Under the pieces are notes generated by a model, which was given only the letters and a program-made list of their open reading frames with translations, ran no database searches and had not been told where the DNA came from. A stretch of DNA of 64,000 nucleotides from Lentisphaerales bacterium (lineage in GTDB: Bacteria > Verrucomicrobiota > Lentisphaeria > Lentisphaerales > Lentisphaeraceae), in contig JAKVBD010000003.1 of the NCBI GenBank assembly GCA_022446985.1, positions 1-64,000 on the forward strand, read 5' to 3'. The translations under genes and the position numbers were made by a program. Positions 47,869 through 57,288 of this stretch are shown in pieces. Each line of letters starts with the position of its first letter. The first letter of the stretch is position 1.

Positions 47869-48204
47869 AAAACCCCATTCCTCACCTGTTTCACCAGAAA
47901 ATCTATCCTATCAGCCATAAATCCATTCAACTTAGAAATATACTTAACTGTACAATGGAAACTAAAAATAAAACTTCCATAAAACACTCGTATTAAATGA
48001 TATAAAACTAAAAAATTCTTTACAAAAGAACAAGAAGTCACATTTTTATACAGAGCTGTATAAAAATACATATAAAAAAGCTACATTTTTATTACTTTTT
48101 TTATCATATTTAGGATTTAAATATCACAAAACGTAATTAATAATTGAAATATCAGCATAATTGACGCTGACTTATCATTTAATTAATGAGAAGGGAATAT
48201 TAAA
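47869..48204. other. 336-nt AT-rich intergenic region
   Basis: No gene is apparent. It contains a perfect dyad at 48043-48066 (listed separately) and ends in a purine-rich SD (GAGAAGGGAAT) before the small gene at 48205. The AT-richness makes promoter boxes ambiguous. Confidence 0.6.
48043..48066. promoter_or_regulatory. Perfect 11-bp dyad upstream of the 68-residue gene
   Basis: TTTTTATACAG, two spacer bases (AG), then CTGTATAAAAA. A 2-nt loop is too short for an RNA hairpin, so a dimeric protein-binding site is likelier. It lies 139 nt before the next gene start. No cognate regulator is known. Confidence 0.5.
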
Positions 48205-48411
48205 ATGGCTACAGCTACTGCAACACGCAAAAAACGCTTTCCTAAAAGAGAGCTAAATACTTGGTTAAAAAACAACCTTTCCTGGAATCACGATCAATGG
48301 CTTGAATTGATCTCAACTCTTGAGAGCCAAGGCTTTGAAGAATGGACTGGTGCACAGGATGGTATTGACGCAATCGGTCTTTACCTAGAGACTAAAAAGC
48401 AAAACGCTTAA
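48205..48411 (+). CDS. Small basic/acidic hypothetical protein
   Basis: 68 residues, beginning MATATATRKKRFPKRELNTW with a basic N-terminus, then acidic, Trp-containing helices (WNHDQWLELISTLESQGFEEW). No signal or membrane segment. Preceded by a clear SD and followed by a strong UUCG terminator, so it is a stand-alone transcript, possibly well expressed. Not recognised. Confidence 0.65.
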   Translation: MATATATRKKRFPKRELNTWLKNNLSWNHDQWLELISTLESQGFEEWTGAQDGIDAIGLYLETKKQNA

Positions 48412-48431
48412 TAGTTTTTATTTTTCATTTC

Positions 48432-48457
48432 AAAGCCGACTTCGGTCGGCTTTTTTT
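48432..48457 (+). terminator. Terminator of the 68-residue gene
   Basis: AAAGCCGAC-TTCG-GTCGGC followed by TTTTTTT: a UUCG tetraloop hairpin with a U-tract. Confidence 0.95.
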
Positions 48458-48547
48458 GTGCTCAGATCCAGTCTCACAACAAAATATTTTTGCTTTTAGC
48501 CTACAATTCCAGTAAATTATACTTAGGCTTTAAAGGAGGTGTGGACT

Positions 48548-49438
48548 ATGAGCAATTCTCCTGGTTCTGTATTTCGCAATGCTATCATTCAAAACAAACC
48601 ATTAAAAATTGCAGGAACCATCAATGCACTCTGTGCAAAAATGGCAGAGCAATGCGGGTTCAAAGCAATTTACCTTTCTGGTGCAGGTGTAGCCAACGCA
48701 TCTTTCGCACTTCCCGATCTCGGAATAACCACTTTAAACGATGTATGTGAAGATGCCCAGCGTATTACTTCTGCAACAGAACTACCACTGCTAGTAGATA
48801 TAGACACAGGGTTTGGTTCCGCTTTGAATATTTCAAATACAATCAAAAAACTTGAACGAGCAGATGTCGCAGCCGTTCACATAGAAGATCAGCTCTCTAC
48901 TAAAAGGTGTGGCCACCGACCCGGCAAGCAGTTGGTGAGCAAAGAAGAAATGTGTGACCGCATAAAATCTGTATGTGACGGCCGACTGAATGAAGATTTT
49001 GTGATAATGGCGAGGACTGACGCCTACGCCAATGAAGAACTGGATGGTGCAGTTGAACGAAGTCTTGCTTATGTTGAGGCTGGTGCTGATATGATCTTTG
49101 CTGAAGCCATCACCGACTTAAAAGATTTTAATGAATTCTGTAATCAAGTCTCTGTTCCTGTACTTGCAAATATGACTGAATTTGGTAAAACCCCTTATTA
49201 TACCGACAAAGAGTTTTCTGAAGCCGGGCTGTCTATGATACTCTATCCACTCAGTGCCTTCCGAGCCATGAATTTAGCTGCTTTAAATGTTTATAATGAA
49301 ATACTGAATAGTGGCACACAGAAAAACATTCTTGATCAGATGCAAACTCGCGGACAATTATATGAAACTCTTGATTACATGAAATATGAAAAACAAATAG
49401 ATGAGCTGCATAAAAAAAATATAAATAATGGGAGGTAA
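48548..49438 (+). CDS. prpB: Methylisocitrate lyase PrpB
   Basis: 296 residues of the isocitrate lyase/PEP mutase TIM-barrel family, cleaving 2-methylisocitrate to pyruvate and succinate. The signature STKRCGHRPGKQLV contains KRCGH with the catalytic Cys. LLVDIDTGFGSA supplies metal-binding acids and AEAITD follows. I place the start at the ATG 48548, 6 nt after a perfect AAAGGAGGT; the in-frame GTG at 48539 overlaps that SD. First gene of a five-gene propionate cluster. Confidence 0.95.
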   Translation: MSNSPGSVFRNAIIQNKPLKIAGTINALCAKMAEQCGFKAIYLSGAGVANASFALPDLGITTLNDVCEDAQRITSATELPLLVDIDTGFGSALNISNTIKKLERADVAAVHIEDQLSTKRCGHRPGKQLVSKEEMCDRIKSVCDGRLNEDFVIMARTDAYANEELDGAVERSLAYVEAGADMIFAEAITDLKDFNEFCNQVSVPVLANMTEFGKTPYYTDKEFSEAGLSMILYPLSAFRAMNLAALNVYNEILNSGTQKNILDQMQTRGQLYETLDYMKYEKQIDELHKKNINNGR

Positions 49439-49440
49439 TT

Positions 49441-50565
49441 ATGAACCAGACAAATACACAAGGGCTGGATGGTGTAATCGCCGGCGAGACTGCAATTGCC
49501 TCTGTTGGTAAAGGACACGGTTTAAAATACCGCGGTTACGATATCTATGATCTTGCTAAAGGTGCCAGCTACGAAGAAGTCGCATATCTCCTGCACTTTG
49601 GAAAATTGCCTTATAAAGTTAACTACCAATTCTATATCTCCACACTGAAAGACAAGCGCCTAATTTGCGAGGGGTTACGCCACATTCTTGAACAGATCCC
49701 CGCGACAGCTCACCCCATGGATGTTCTTAAAACCGGCATCTCGTTTCTCGGCTGTGTTGAACCGGAAAAGAGTGACTTCTCAAATCAGAATGAGTGCATC
49801 GAGCGTATTCTTGCAGCATTGCCAGCCATACTTATGTACTGGTATCACTATGCCAACCATGGCCACCAGATTTCGCTGGACAGCAACCAAAAAACAATTG
49901 CCGCCTATTTTCTCGAAAAGCTACACCGCTGTGAGCCCAACCTTGAACATGTTGAAGCACTCAACTCCTCTTTGATTCTATATGCAGAACACGAATTCAA
50001 TGCTTCAACATTTGCTTCACGAGTCACTGCATCAACTCTTTCAGATATTTACTCTGCTATTACTACAGGTATTGGAGTTCTTGGCGGACCACTTCACGGT
50101 GGAGCGAATGAAGCAGCTATGGACCTTATAACGTCTTATAACACTCCGGAAGAAGCCAAAGAAGGCATTGTAAAAAAACTCGAAGCAAATGATAAAATCA
50201 TGGGCTTTGGCCATAGGGTCTACAAAAAGTGTGATCCCAGGAACGTGGTTATTAAAGAAATCGCTAAAGCGCTCTCTGTAGGCCACAAAGAAGAAAAGCT
50301 TTATTACATAAGTGAAGCCATCGAGAAAACCATGTGGGACGAGAAGAAACTATTCCCAAACCTCGACTTCTACAGCGCGTCGGCATATCACTACATGGGA
50401 ATCCCAACAAGTTTCTTCACGCCAATTTTTGTCATATCCAGAGTTGCCGGCTGGGCTGCCCACGTCAAAGAACAAAGGGCCAATAATCGCTTGATCAGAC
50501 CAAATGCCAGCTACACAGGCCCAGAAGAGAAAAGTTTCACACCTCTCTCGGAAAGAGGAGAATAA
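49441..50565 (+). CDS. prpC: 2-Methylcitrate synthase PrpC
   Basis: 374 residues, citrate synthase fold, condensing propionyl-CoA with oxaloacetate. GPLHGGANEAAMDL, GFGHRVYKKCDPRNVVIKE and LDFYSASAYHYMGIP carry the catalytic His and Asp. The short length without extra N-terminal domain fits methylcitrate rather than TCA citrate synthase, and the operon neighbours confirm it. SD GGGAGG lies just before the ATG, 2 nt after prpB. Confidence 0.93.
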   Translation: MNQTNTQGLDGVIAGETAIASVGKGHGLKYRGYDIYDLAKGASYEEVAYLLHFGKLPYKVNYQFYISTLKDKRLICEGLRHILEQIPATAHPMDVLKTGISFLGCVEPEKSDFSNQNECIERILAALPAILMYWYHYANHGHQISLDSNQKTIAAYFLEKLHRCEPNLEHVEALNSSLILYAEHEFNASTFASRVTASTLSDIYSAITTGIGVLGGPLHGGANEAAMDLITSYNTPEEAKEGIVKKLEANDKIMGFGHRVYKKCDPRNVVIKEIAKALSVGHKEEKLYYISEAIEKTMWDEKKLFPNLDFYSASAYHYMGIPTSFFTPIFVISRVAGWAAHVKEQRANNRLIRPNASYTGPEEKSFTPLSERGE

Positions 50566-50566
50566 C

Positions 50567-52006
50567 ATGTCATACATGGGTATTACTGACTCAGCGAGGC
50601 CAGATTTTGATTCAATTATCAAAAAAATAGCTAAATACGCTTTAAAGTATGAAGTGAAAAGTCATGAAGCCTATGAGACAGCTCGTTACTGCTTTATGGA
50701 CAGCCTTGGCTGTGCGTTGCTAGCTCTAAACTACCAAGAATGCACCAAGCTGCTCGGACCTGTAGTTCCTGGAGCTATTATGAAAAACGGCTGCCGTGTT
50801 CCTGGAACAAAGTATCAACTGGATCCGGTACAAGCAGCTTTCAACATAGGCACCATGGTCAGATGGCTTGACTACAATGACACATGGCTAGCAGCTGAAT
50901 GGGGACACCCTTCTGATAACCTTGGTGCCATCCTGGCAATCGCCGACTTCTTGAACCAAAAAGGTCAAGAAGTCACTATGAAAGATGTCCTTAGTGCGAT
51001 GATTAAAGCCCACGAGATCCAGGGTATTCTCACTCTGGAGAATAGCTTCAATAAAGTTGGACTCGATCATGTACTCCTTGTAAGGATTGCATCCACAGCA
51101 ATAGCTACCGCCATGCTTGGTGGCAACCTTGAACAAATTCAAAATGCCCTCACTCTGGCTTGGGCAGATGGTGGGGCGTTAAGGACTTACAGACATGCCC
51201 CCAACACAGGTTCGAGAAAAAGCTGGGCTGCTGGAGACGCTAGCAGCCGAGCCGTGCGACTGGCATTTATAGCTATGACCGGCGAAATGGGCTACCCTTC
51301 TGTAATGACAGCAGAACACTGGGGCTTTCAAGATGTTCTTTTCAAAGGCAAAAAAATTAAACTGTCTCAAAAAATGAACTCTTACGTTATGGAAAATATC
51401 CTCTTTAAAATTTCATACCCTGCAGAGTTCCATGCTCAAACTGCCGTAGAGTGTGCTTTAAAGCTATATGACTCCGTAAAAGATAAGCTGTCTGATATAA
51501 AAACGATCTATCTAGAAACACAAGAATCTGGTTATCGAATCATCAATAAAACCGGTAAACTTGATAACCCAGCTGACCGTGACCATTGCTTGCAGTATAT
51601 GGTTGCCATCCCACTTATCTATGGCCAGCTGACTGCAGACCACTACGAAGATAAAATTGCTGCGAATCCCAAAATTGACGAACTGCGAAGTAAGATGGTC
51701 TGCGCGGAAAACGAATCTTATACCAAGGATTACCTGGACCCAGACAAGAGATCTATCGCAAACTCAATTCAAATAGAGTTCAATGATGGCAGCAAATCAA
51801 AAAAAGTAGAAATTCACTACCCCGTCGGTCATAGAAAGAGGCGTTCCGAAGGAATCCCTCTTCTCATCAATAAATTCCACATGAATATTAAAACAAGAAT
51901 GAGCAAAGAAATTTACCATGGGATTGAATCAATATGCGCCAGCCAGGAGCACTTTGAAAACAAACTGGTAGATGAAGTCATGAACCTAATTTGTAGAGAG
52001 AATTAG
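50567..52006 (+). CDS. prpD: 2-Methylcitrate dehydratase PrpD
   Basis: 479 residues of the MmgE/PrpD family, dehydrating 2-methylcitrate. VRWLDYNDTWLAAEWGHPSDNLGA (about 90-113) and FAHQ-type region YPAEFHAQTAVECALKL match the family. I chose the ATG at 50567, which has SD AAAGAGGAG; the frame is open back to 50504 only because it overlaps prpC. It starts 1 nt after the prpC stop. Confidence 0.94.
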   Translation: MSYMGITDSARPDFDSIIKKIAKYALKYEVKSHEAYETARYCFMDSLGCALLALNYQECTKLLGPVVPGAIMKNGCRVPGTKYQLDPVQAAFNIGTMVRWLDYNDTWLAAEWGHPSDNLGAILAIADFLNQKGQEVTMKDVLSAMIKAHEIQGILTLENSFNKVGLDHVLLVRIASTAIATAMLGGNLEQIQNALTLAWADGGALRTYRHAPNTGSRKSWAAGDASSRAVRLAFIAMTGEMGYPSVMTAEHWGFQDVLFKGKKIKLSQKMNSYVMENILFKISYPAEFHAQTAVECALKLYDSVKDKLSDIKTIYLETQESGYRIINKTGKLDNPADRDHCLQYMVAIPLIYGQLTADHYEDKIAANPKIDELRSKMVCAENESYTKDYLDPDKRSIANSIQIEFNDGSKSKKVEIHYPVGHRKRRSEGIPLLINKFHMNIKTRMSKEIYHGIESICASQEHFENKLVDEVMNLICREN

Positions 52007-52007
52007 T

Positions 52008-53345
52008 ATGCATAACGATCTAAGAAACAGACTTCAAAATGTCTCCATCATTGGTGCTGGCGGTAAAATGGGCCGCGGCATTTCTTTAGTACTTTTAAAA
52101 CTTATAGTAGATTCGAACTTACCAAATGACCTCAAAAAGTGTCAGCTCATACTCATAGATAATAGTCTCGAAAACCTTCAAAGCCTGAGGACTTACCTAA
52201 AAGAGCAGCTTCTGAAATATGCAGAAAGAAATATAGGTAGCTTGAGACAGCGATATATAGAGCACTCCAATCTAGTGGATAACTCGGAAATTATTCAACA
52301 TTTTTTACTGGATGCCGAATCGACCGTACACACTTCGACAGATATTTCCTGTTGCCAGAACTCCAAAATGATTTTCGAAGCAGTTTTTGAAAACCTTGAA
52401 CTTAAAACGCGTATTTATAGCCAGCTAAAAAATATTGTTTCTAAAGACACATATTTTTTCTGTAATACTTCTTCAATTCCCATTTCTGAAATAGATACCA
52501 AGGCACAACTCAATCAAAAGATAATTGGTGTTCACTTTTATAACCCTCCTGCCATTCAAAAGCTTGTAGAAGTTATAAAGATGCCTAACAGCCCTGCAGA
52601 AATTCTTGAAGTCTCAAATTCACTTATCACTTCACTTGGAAAAATAAAAGTCCCAAGCAATGATATAGCCGGCTTTATTGGCAATGGCCATTTTATACGG
52701 GAAGGCCTGGCCATTCTTCGACAAATGAATTCAATGCCAAATGAACAGCATGAATCTATATTCATTTTAAACGAGATTATCTCCAAAATTTTACTTCGAC
52801 CTATGGGGATGTTTCAGCTAATTGATTATGTCGGACTTGATGTCTTTGACATGATCTGTTCTACAATGAGCCAGTACATCATAGAAGATTTTGAATCTCC
52901 CTTAGTGACTCAAATGCTTTCACTTGGATTTAAAGGAGGTCAGCATGGTGATGGCAGTCAAAAAGATGGATTCTTTAAATACGAAAAAGGCAAAATTATC
53001 GGAGTTATAAACCTTAAAGCAAAGTGTTATACTCCAATTACAGATTTGAAAATCCCCGAGTTTCAGGACTACCTTTGCTCCACAAGCTGGAAAGAGTTAA
53101 GTAAAAATAAGCAAGCTGAAAACCTGCTAACAGAACATTTCAAAAACTTGAGCAAAAGTGAGACAACACCTGCCAAATATGCCAAAGGTTTACTCCACAA
53201 TTACATCGCCATTGGCCAAAAATTAGTCGAAGATGCAGTAACTGAAGAAATAAATAATGTTGATGCTGTACTCAAAAATGGTTTCTATCATTTATACGGC
53301 CCCGGATCAAAGTGTCTGAAACCTTTTCAAGGAGTACAGCCATGA
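52008..53345 (+). CDS. 3-Hydroxyacyl-CoA dehydrogenase family protein
   Basis: 445 residues, longer than stand-alone 3-hydroxyacyl-CoA dehydrogenases (about 280). NAD-binding SIIGAGGKMGRGISLVLL at about 14-31, then IIGVHFYNPPAIQKLVEVI with the catalytic His of the HFxNP motif, and a C-terminal dimerisation helix domain, partly duplicated (MGMFQLIDYVGLDV). The spacer from about 40-85 is longer than usual. It is cotranscribed with prpD (1 nt apart) and a thiolase (4-nt overlap). It would oxidise a 3-hydroxyacyl-CoA, presumably one yielding propionyl-CoA. Confidence 0.82.
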   Translation: MHNDLRNRLQNVSIIGAGGKMGRGISLVLLKLIVDSNLPNDLKKCQLILIDNSLENLQSLRTYLKEQLLKYAERNIGSLRQRYIEHSNLVDNSEIIQHFLLDAESTVHTSTDISCCQNSKMIFEAVFENLELKTRIYSQLKNIVSKDTYFFCNTSSIPISEIDTKAQLNQKIIGVHFYNPPAIQKLVEVIKMPNSPAEILEVSNSLITSLGKIKVPSNDIAGFIGNGHFIREGLAILRQMNSMPNEQHESIFILNEIISKILLRPMGMFQLIDYVGLDVFDMICSTMSQYIIEDFESPLVTQMLSLGFKGGQHGDGSQKDGFFKYEKGKIIGVINLKAKCYTPITDLKIPEFQDYLCSTSWKELSKNKQAENLLTEHFKNLSKSETTPAKYAKGLLHNYIAIGQKLVEDAVTEEINNVDAVLKNGFYHLYGPGSKCLKPFQGVQP

Positions 53346-54568
53346 AGAAAATTTATGTAGCTGCAGGAAACACCTCTATTTTTATGGGAACCGGTAGAAA
53401 AGAATTCAATCCCAAAAAAGCTATGCCTGGTTTTGAACACTATCTTAAAGAATCAATAGATGGAACCCTGGCCCTGATTCCCAATCCCGAATTTGATGAA
53501 GGTTACATGTCTAACTTCATGGCTGGAAGGTTTATCAAGCAAGGCAATCTGGCAGGCTTTCTCCCTGAATTTGTCCCTTCACTACTGCACAAACCTTGCT
53601 ACCGTCATGAAGGTGCCTGTGGCTCAGGTGGATTGGCTCTTACCTCTGCGGCAAAGTCACTTTTAAGCGGAATGGCTGACAAAATTCTAGTCTGCGGATT
53701 TGAAATACAAAATACAGTCAAAGCTCTATATGGTGCTGACATACTTGCCGGGGCAGCTTACCATTCAAAAGAAAGAAAAAATGGCGACGCCTTCTTTTTC
53801 CCTGGGTTATTTTCAGATAGAGCGGGTGCTTACTATCAAAAAGCAGGTTATGAGATTGCGCGTAAAGGAATGGCCAAGTGGTATGAAAATGCCATACTAA
53901 ATGCTCGTAAATCCACCAAGTCACAAGAATACCACAACGTAAACGAATCTTTATTTGAAGCAGGCATGACTCAACCAAACCCTAAAAGATTTGTTGAGCA
54001 TCTAAACTTGTATGATTGCTCCAAAGTCAGCGATGGTGCAGCCTCTCTAGTTATGTGCTCAGAAAAAGGTCGTAAAGGACTCGGATTAGAACTTAGTGAT
54101 TGTATTGAACTCACTGGTTTCTACAGTAGTGAAGGAAATATAACGCAAGCGCCCAAAGACCCAACTAAACTGACAAATACAGCACATTGCACCAGCAAAG
54201 CGTTATCTATGTCAGGTGTTAAACTCAAAGATCTTGGTATTCTTGAAGTTCACGACTGTTTCAGTATAACGGGGCTTCTAGCTCTGGAGGCTTTGGGAGT
54301 ATGTCCAGAATATAAAGCTGGCGAGTATGTGTATGAAGGTGAAACAAGCTTTGACGGCAGCCTGCCAACTAATTTATCTGGAGGGCTTTGTGGCTTTGGT
54401 CACCCCACCGGAGCCACAGGGGTACGACAAATGTGTGACTTGCAACAGCAACTTTGTGGTAAAGCTGAAAATCCGCTGAAGACAAAGAAAGATCATGGAC
54501 TCATGATCAGCATGGGAGGAAACGATATTTCCCTTTCTTCTTTATGCGTAAAAAGAACTAGTTCGTAA
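53342..54568 (+). CDS. SCP2/SCPx-type thiolase
   Basis: 408 residues. The nucleophilic Cys lies in HEGACGSGGLALTSA (about 88). LEVHDCFSITGLLALEALG (about 315) gives the His/Cys segment and GGLCGFGHPTGATGVRQ (about 353-370) the second catalytic site. This layout (HDCF and GHPxGATG) is that of the SCP2-like thiolases, which cleave or condense branched substrates, rather than of classical AtoB enzymes. The ATG at 53342 overlaps the dehydrogenase stop (ATGA); SD AAGGAG. It may release propionyl-CoA to feed prpC (inference). Confidence 0.84.
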   Translation: MKKIYVAAGNTSIFMGTGRKEFNPKKAMPGFEHYLKESIDGTLALIPNPEFDEGYMSNFMAGRFIKQGNLAGFLPEFVPSLLHKPCYRHEGACGSGGLALTSAAKSLLSGMADKILVCGFEIQNTVKALYGADILAGAAYHSKERKNGDAFFFPGLFSDRAGAYYQKAGYEIARKGMAKWYENAILNARKSTKSQEYHNVNESLFEAGMTQPNPKRFVEHLNLYDCSKVSDGAASLVMCSEKGRKGLGLELSDCIELTGFYSSEGNITQAPKDPTKLTNTAHCTSKALSMSGVKLKDLGILEVHDCFSITGLLALEALGVCPEYKAGEYVYEGETSFDGSLPTNLSGGLCGFGHPTGATGVRQMCDLQQQLCGKAENPLKTKKDHGLMISMGGNDISLSSLCVKRTSS

Positions 54569-55709
54569 GAATAAAGTATAGGGTAACTAAAAGTACAATA
54601 CAGATCCCAAGTACGCCGACCTGCGAATACTGCGAAAGCTTCTCTAACTGTTCCTCTTCAGTTTTGGCGTCATAATTCACCGGTACAACTTCTGGATTCA
54701 AAACTGAAGCAGTGTAGCCTACATCTGAAATAATCGTCGATTCTAAATCGTCCTTTTCTCTATCCATTTTTTCAAGCTCGTCAATTGCGGCTTGAACATC
54801 CTGAATAATTTTATCGAGAAATTGAGGTCGTTTTGAACTGTCAATTGATAACATATCCATTATCAATTTGTTCAAAACCGGTGGTATTCCGGGACGAAGA
54901 TGATTAGGAGCTTCTGGTTCTTTATCCAACTTTAAATGCATTGCTGCAACATCCTGATAATCTTCAAAAGTCTTTTTTCCTGTTACAATCTCATAAAATA
55001 TAGCTCCCAATGAGTAAATGTCTGAAACAGGAGTAAGCTCCCCTCTTGCAACCGTTTCAGGAGCTATATACTGAGCATTGCTATAAAGCCCCATAGTTAT
55101 ATTTTCTTTAATCAATTCACGAATAAGGCTCATACTCAAACCAAAATCATAAACTCGTATATTGTCATGTTCGTCAAATCGTAAGTTTGAAGGTTTCAAA
55201 TTACCGTGAACCATACTCTGGCTAAAGCAATTCTCTAAAGATGAAAGGATATCTAGCATGAGAAAGCAACCTTCGAGAAGCTCTGGCCTTCCTTCACTCA
55301 ACTTAGTTTTTAAACTTTTCGCACCATAGTGTTCAAAAGCGATATATGGACAGTCATTAACATCTCCAGTATCTATAGCTTTGACCAAATGCTCTTCATT
55401 ACTGTTTTCTAAACGTTGAGACTCATGAGTAAATAGATTATTTAATGAAGCCGAGTCGACATACTCTGCACTAAGCCTGCGAATAACAATCCTATTTTCA
55501 CTTGTGGGACTGATTGCATGATGTGTCGACGAAAACTCATCACTTGCCGCAATATTCAACAATAGATAGTCTCCAAACTTTTCAGGAATGGTAAACTTCT
55601 CTGAACATTCCGGGCAAGCCTGTTCACTCAGTATTAATTTCTTTGAAAATAAAAGCTTCTTTTTACAGGCCGGACATTCAACCTTAACTTGATCTGTAAT
55701 AGTGCTCAT
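54558..55709 (-). CDS. Zinc-ribbon protein kinase-like, probable pseudokinase
   Basis: 383 residues. The N-terminus has a zinc ribbon, CPACKKKLLF...ACPECSEKF (about 12-40). A kinase-like domain follows, about 45-320, but with no glycine-rich loop, Arg in the usual lysine position (IVIRRL), and HGNLKPSN in place of HRDLKxxN, so the catalytic Asp is Asn. VYDFGLS and IAPETVARGE are kept, and YSLGAIFYEIVTGKK is typical. A C-terminal transmembrane helix (about 362-382) anchors it. It overlaps pap by 4 nt. Likely a regulatory scaffold rather than an active kinase (inference). Confidence 0.78.
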   Translation of the reverse strand: MSTITDQVKVECPACKKKLLFSKKLILSEQACPECSEKFTIPEKFGDYLLLNIAASDEFSSTHHAISPTSENRIVIRRLSAEYVDSASLNNLFTHESQRLENSNEEHLVKAIDTGDVNDCPYIAFEHYGAKSLKTKLSEGRPELLEGCFLMLDILSSLENCFSQSMVHGNLKPSNLRFDEHDNIRVYDFGLSMSLIRELIKENITMGLYSNAQYIAPETVARGELTPVSDIYSLGAIFYEIVTGKKTFEDYQDVAAMHLKLDKEPEAPNHLRPGIPPVLNKLIMDMLSIDSSKRPQFLDKIIQDVQAAIDELEKMDREKDDLESTIISDVGYTASVLNPEVVPVNYDAKTEEEQLEKLSQYSQVGVLGICIVLLVTLYFILTN

Positions 55710-57160
55710 AATTCCTTCAAACGCTGTTTTATGACTTTTGAAACAGTTTTTAAAACTTTTACTCTGGCAAACTGTTTACAGTCTCCCTCAACTATTGTCC
55801 ATGGAACTTTTTCTGTAGAAGTCCTACAAACCATTTCATCTACGGCATCGCGATAAACAGGCCACTTTTCTCGATTGCGCCAATCTTCATCAGTAATTTT
55901 CCAATTTTTATGAGGAATTTCCAAGCGTTGATTAAATCTTCTTAACTGCTCTTCCGGAGAAACTTCCAACCAGAACTTCATCAAAACAACACCATTTTCG
56001 ACCAAGTGCTCCTCAAAGGCATTTATCTCTGCATAAGCCCTCTTCCAGTCATCTGGTCTACAGTAACCTTCGACTCTTTCAACTAAGACTCTTCCATACC
56101 AACTGCGATCAAAAACTACGAGATCACCTTTTATTGGTAATTCTCTAGAAAAACGCCACAGGTAATTGTGATTTTTCTCTATTGTCGAAGGAGCTGCGAT
56201 CGGACAAACTCTGAAATTACGAGGGTCAAAGAATCTAGATAAACGCCTTATCGCTCCTCCCTTTCCGGCAGCATCCCAGCCTTCAAAAACCAATACAGCA
56301 GGAACTTTCTGCTTAAAAAGTTTATGTCCAAGAGAGCGAAGCTTTTCTCCATATTTTTTAAATTCTTTCTTATAATCAGCCTTTCCAAGTGTCGCACTCA
56401 TATCAATGTTTTGGAAATGGCTTTTAGTTTTCATTGAAGCCAATTGTAGGCTATTACCAGAAGAGTTCACCGGCTTTTTTAACCTTTCTTGTAATTGCTT
56501 AACAACAGTCTTCAAAACCTTTAAGCGTGCATGGTATTCGTCATCCGCTTCGACAATTACCCAGGGAGAAGGACTATTTGTACTTACAAGCACTGAAGAA
56601 GCTGCCGCCACATACTTATCATAATGAACATTTTGAAAAAGGTCGCTACGGTTTACGCGCCATTCCGTATCTTTATCGGCACACAATTTCTGTAAACGAC
56701 GACTTTGCTCTTGCTGACTTATATGGATAAAAAACTTGATCACCAAAGTATCGGAGTTTAGATGGTGCTGTACAAAGTTCTTAGCATTATCCAATAGCTC
56801 CTTTGATACCTCACCTTTATGAAAGCTCTCCTCGAAAGCAGTTCTGAAACAACTTTTATCAAAAATAGAAACAAAGCCCTTTGCCGGACTATTTATCCAA
56901 AAAGGCGTTAAGGCTGTTATATCGCTTTCTCTACTTATGCTGTCAAAAACTCTGTAGCCTCTGGGATCCATAGGAATACAAAGTTCATTTATCAACATCC
57001 CCTTCCCTGCAGTACTTAAACCTTCAAAGGCAATAATGACTGGAATCCCTTGATCAAGAATCCGTCTCTGAAGTTTTATAAGCTCTAATTCCAGAACATC
57101 GCGCTCTTTCTTGTAATCCTGCCTTGAGATTTTCTTAGATAAATCAATTTTATGTAGCAT
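55706..57160 (-). CDS. pap: Polyphosphate:AMP phosphotransferase, two-domain PPK2
   Basis: 484 residues with two tandem PPK2 domains. The first (about 1-225) has VIIAFEGLSTAGKGMLINEL, with Ser for the usual Walker Asp, and FDKSCFRTAFEE in place of FDRSWYGR, so it looks degenerate. The second (about 245-480) is canonical: VLVFEGWDAAGKGGAIRRL and VVFDRSWYGRVLVERVEGY. This layout is that of class II PPK2 (Pap), which phosphorylates AMP to ADP with polyphosphate. First of two coupled genes. Confidence 0.9.
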   Translation of the reverse strand: MLHKIDLSKKISRQDYKKERDVLELELIKLQRRILDQGIPVIIAFEGLSTAGKGMLINELCIPMDPRGYRVFDSISRESDITALTPFWINSPAKGFVSIFDKSCFRTAFEESFHKGEVSKELLDNAKNFVQHHLNSDTLVIKFFIHISQQEQSRRLQKLCADKDTEWRVNRSDLFQNVHYDKYVAAASSVLVSTNSPSPWVIVEADDEYHARLKVLKTVVKQLQERLKKPVNSSGNSLQLASMKTKSHFQNIDMSATLGKADYKKEFKKYGEKLRSLGHKLFKQKVPAVLVFEGWDAAGKGGAIRRLSRFFDPRNFRVCPIAAPSTIEKNHNYLWRFSRELPIKGDLVVFDRSWYGRVLVERVEGYCRPDDWKRAYAEINAFEEHLVENGVVLMKFWLEVSPEEQLRRFNQRLEIPHKNWKITDEDWRNREKWPVYRDAVDEMVCRTSTEKVPWTIVEGDCKQFARVKVLKTVSKVIKQRLKEL

Positions 57161-57288
57161 ATTTATTCATCTCTTAAGCTTTGTCTTTGCTAAATAACCA
57201 TAAACAAAGCATAAGCTGAGATCAAGATAACTAAGAAGGGCTGTTAACTAACCACCTTCTATTTAAACAACTTAAGAGATCGTTCAAT

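Noticed and set aside
48043-48066. LexA/SOS box for the CTGTATA half-site
   Set aside because: The half-sites are in reversed orientation (TATACAG-AG-CTGTATA) relative to the E. coli SOS box, and the spacing differs, so I do not call it LexA.
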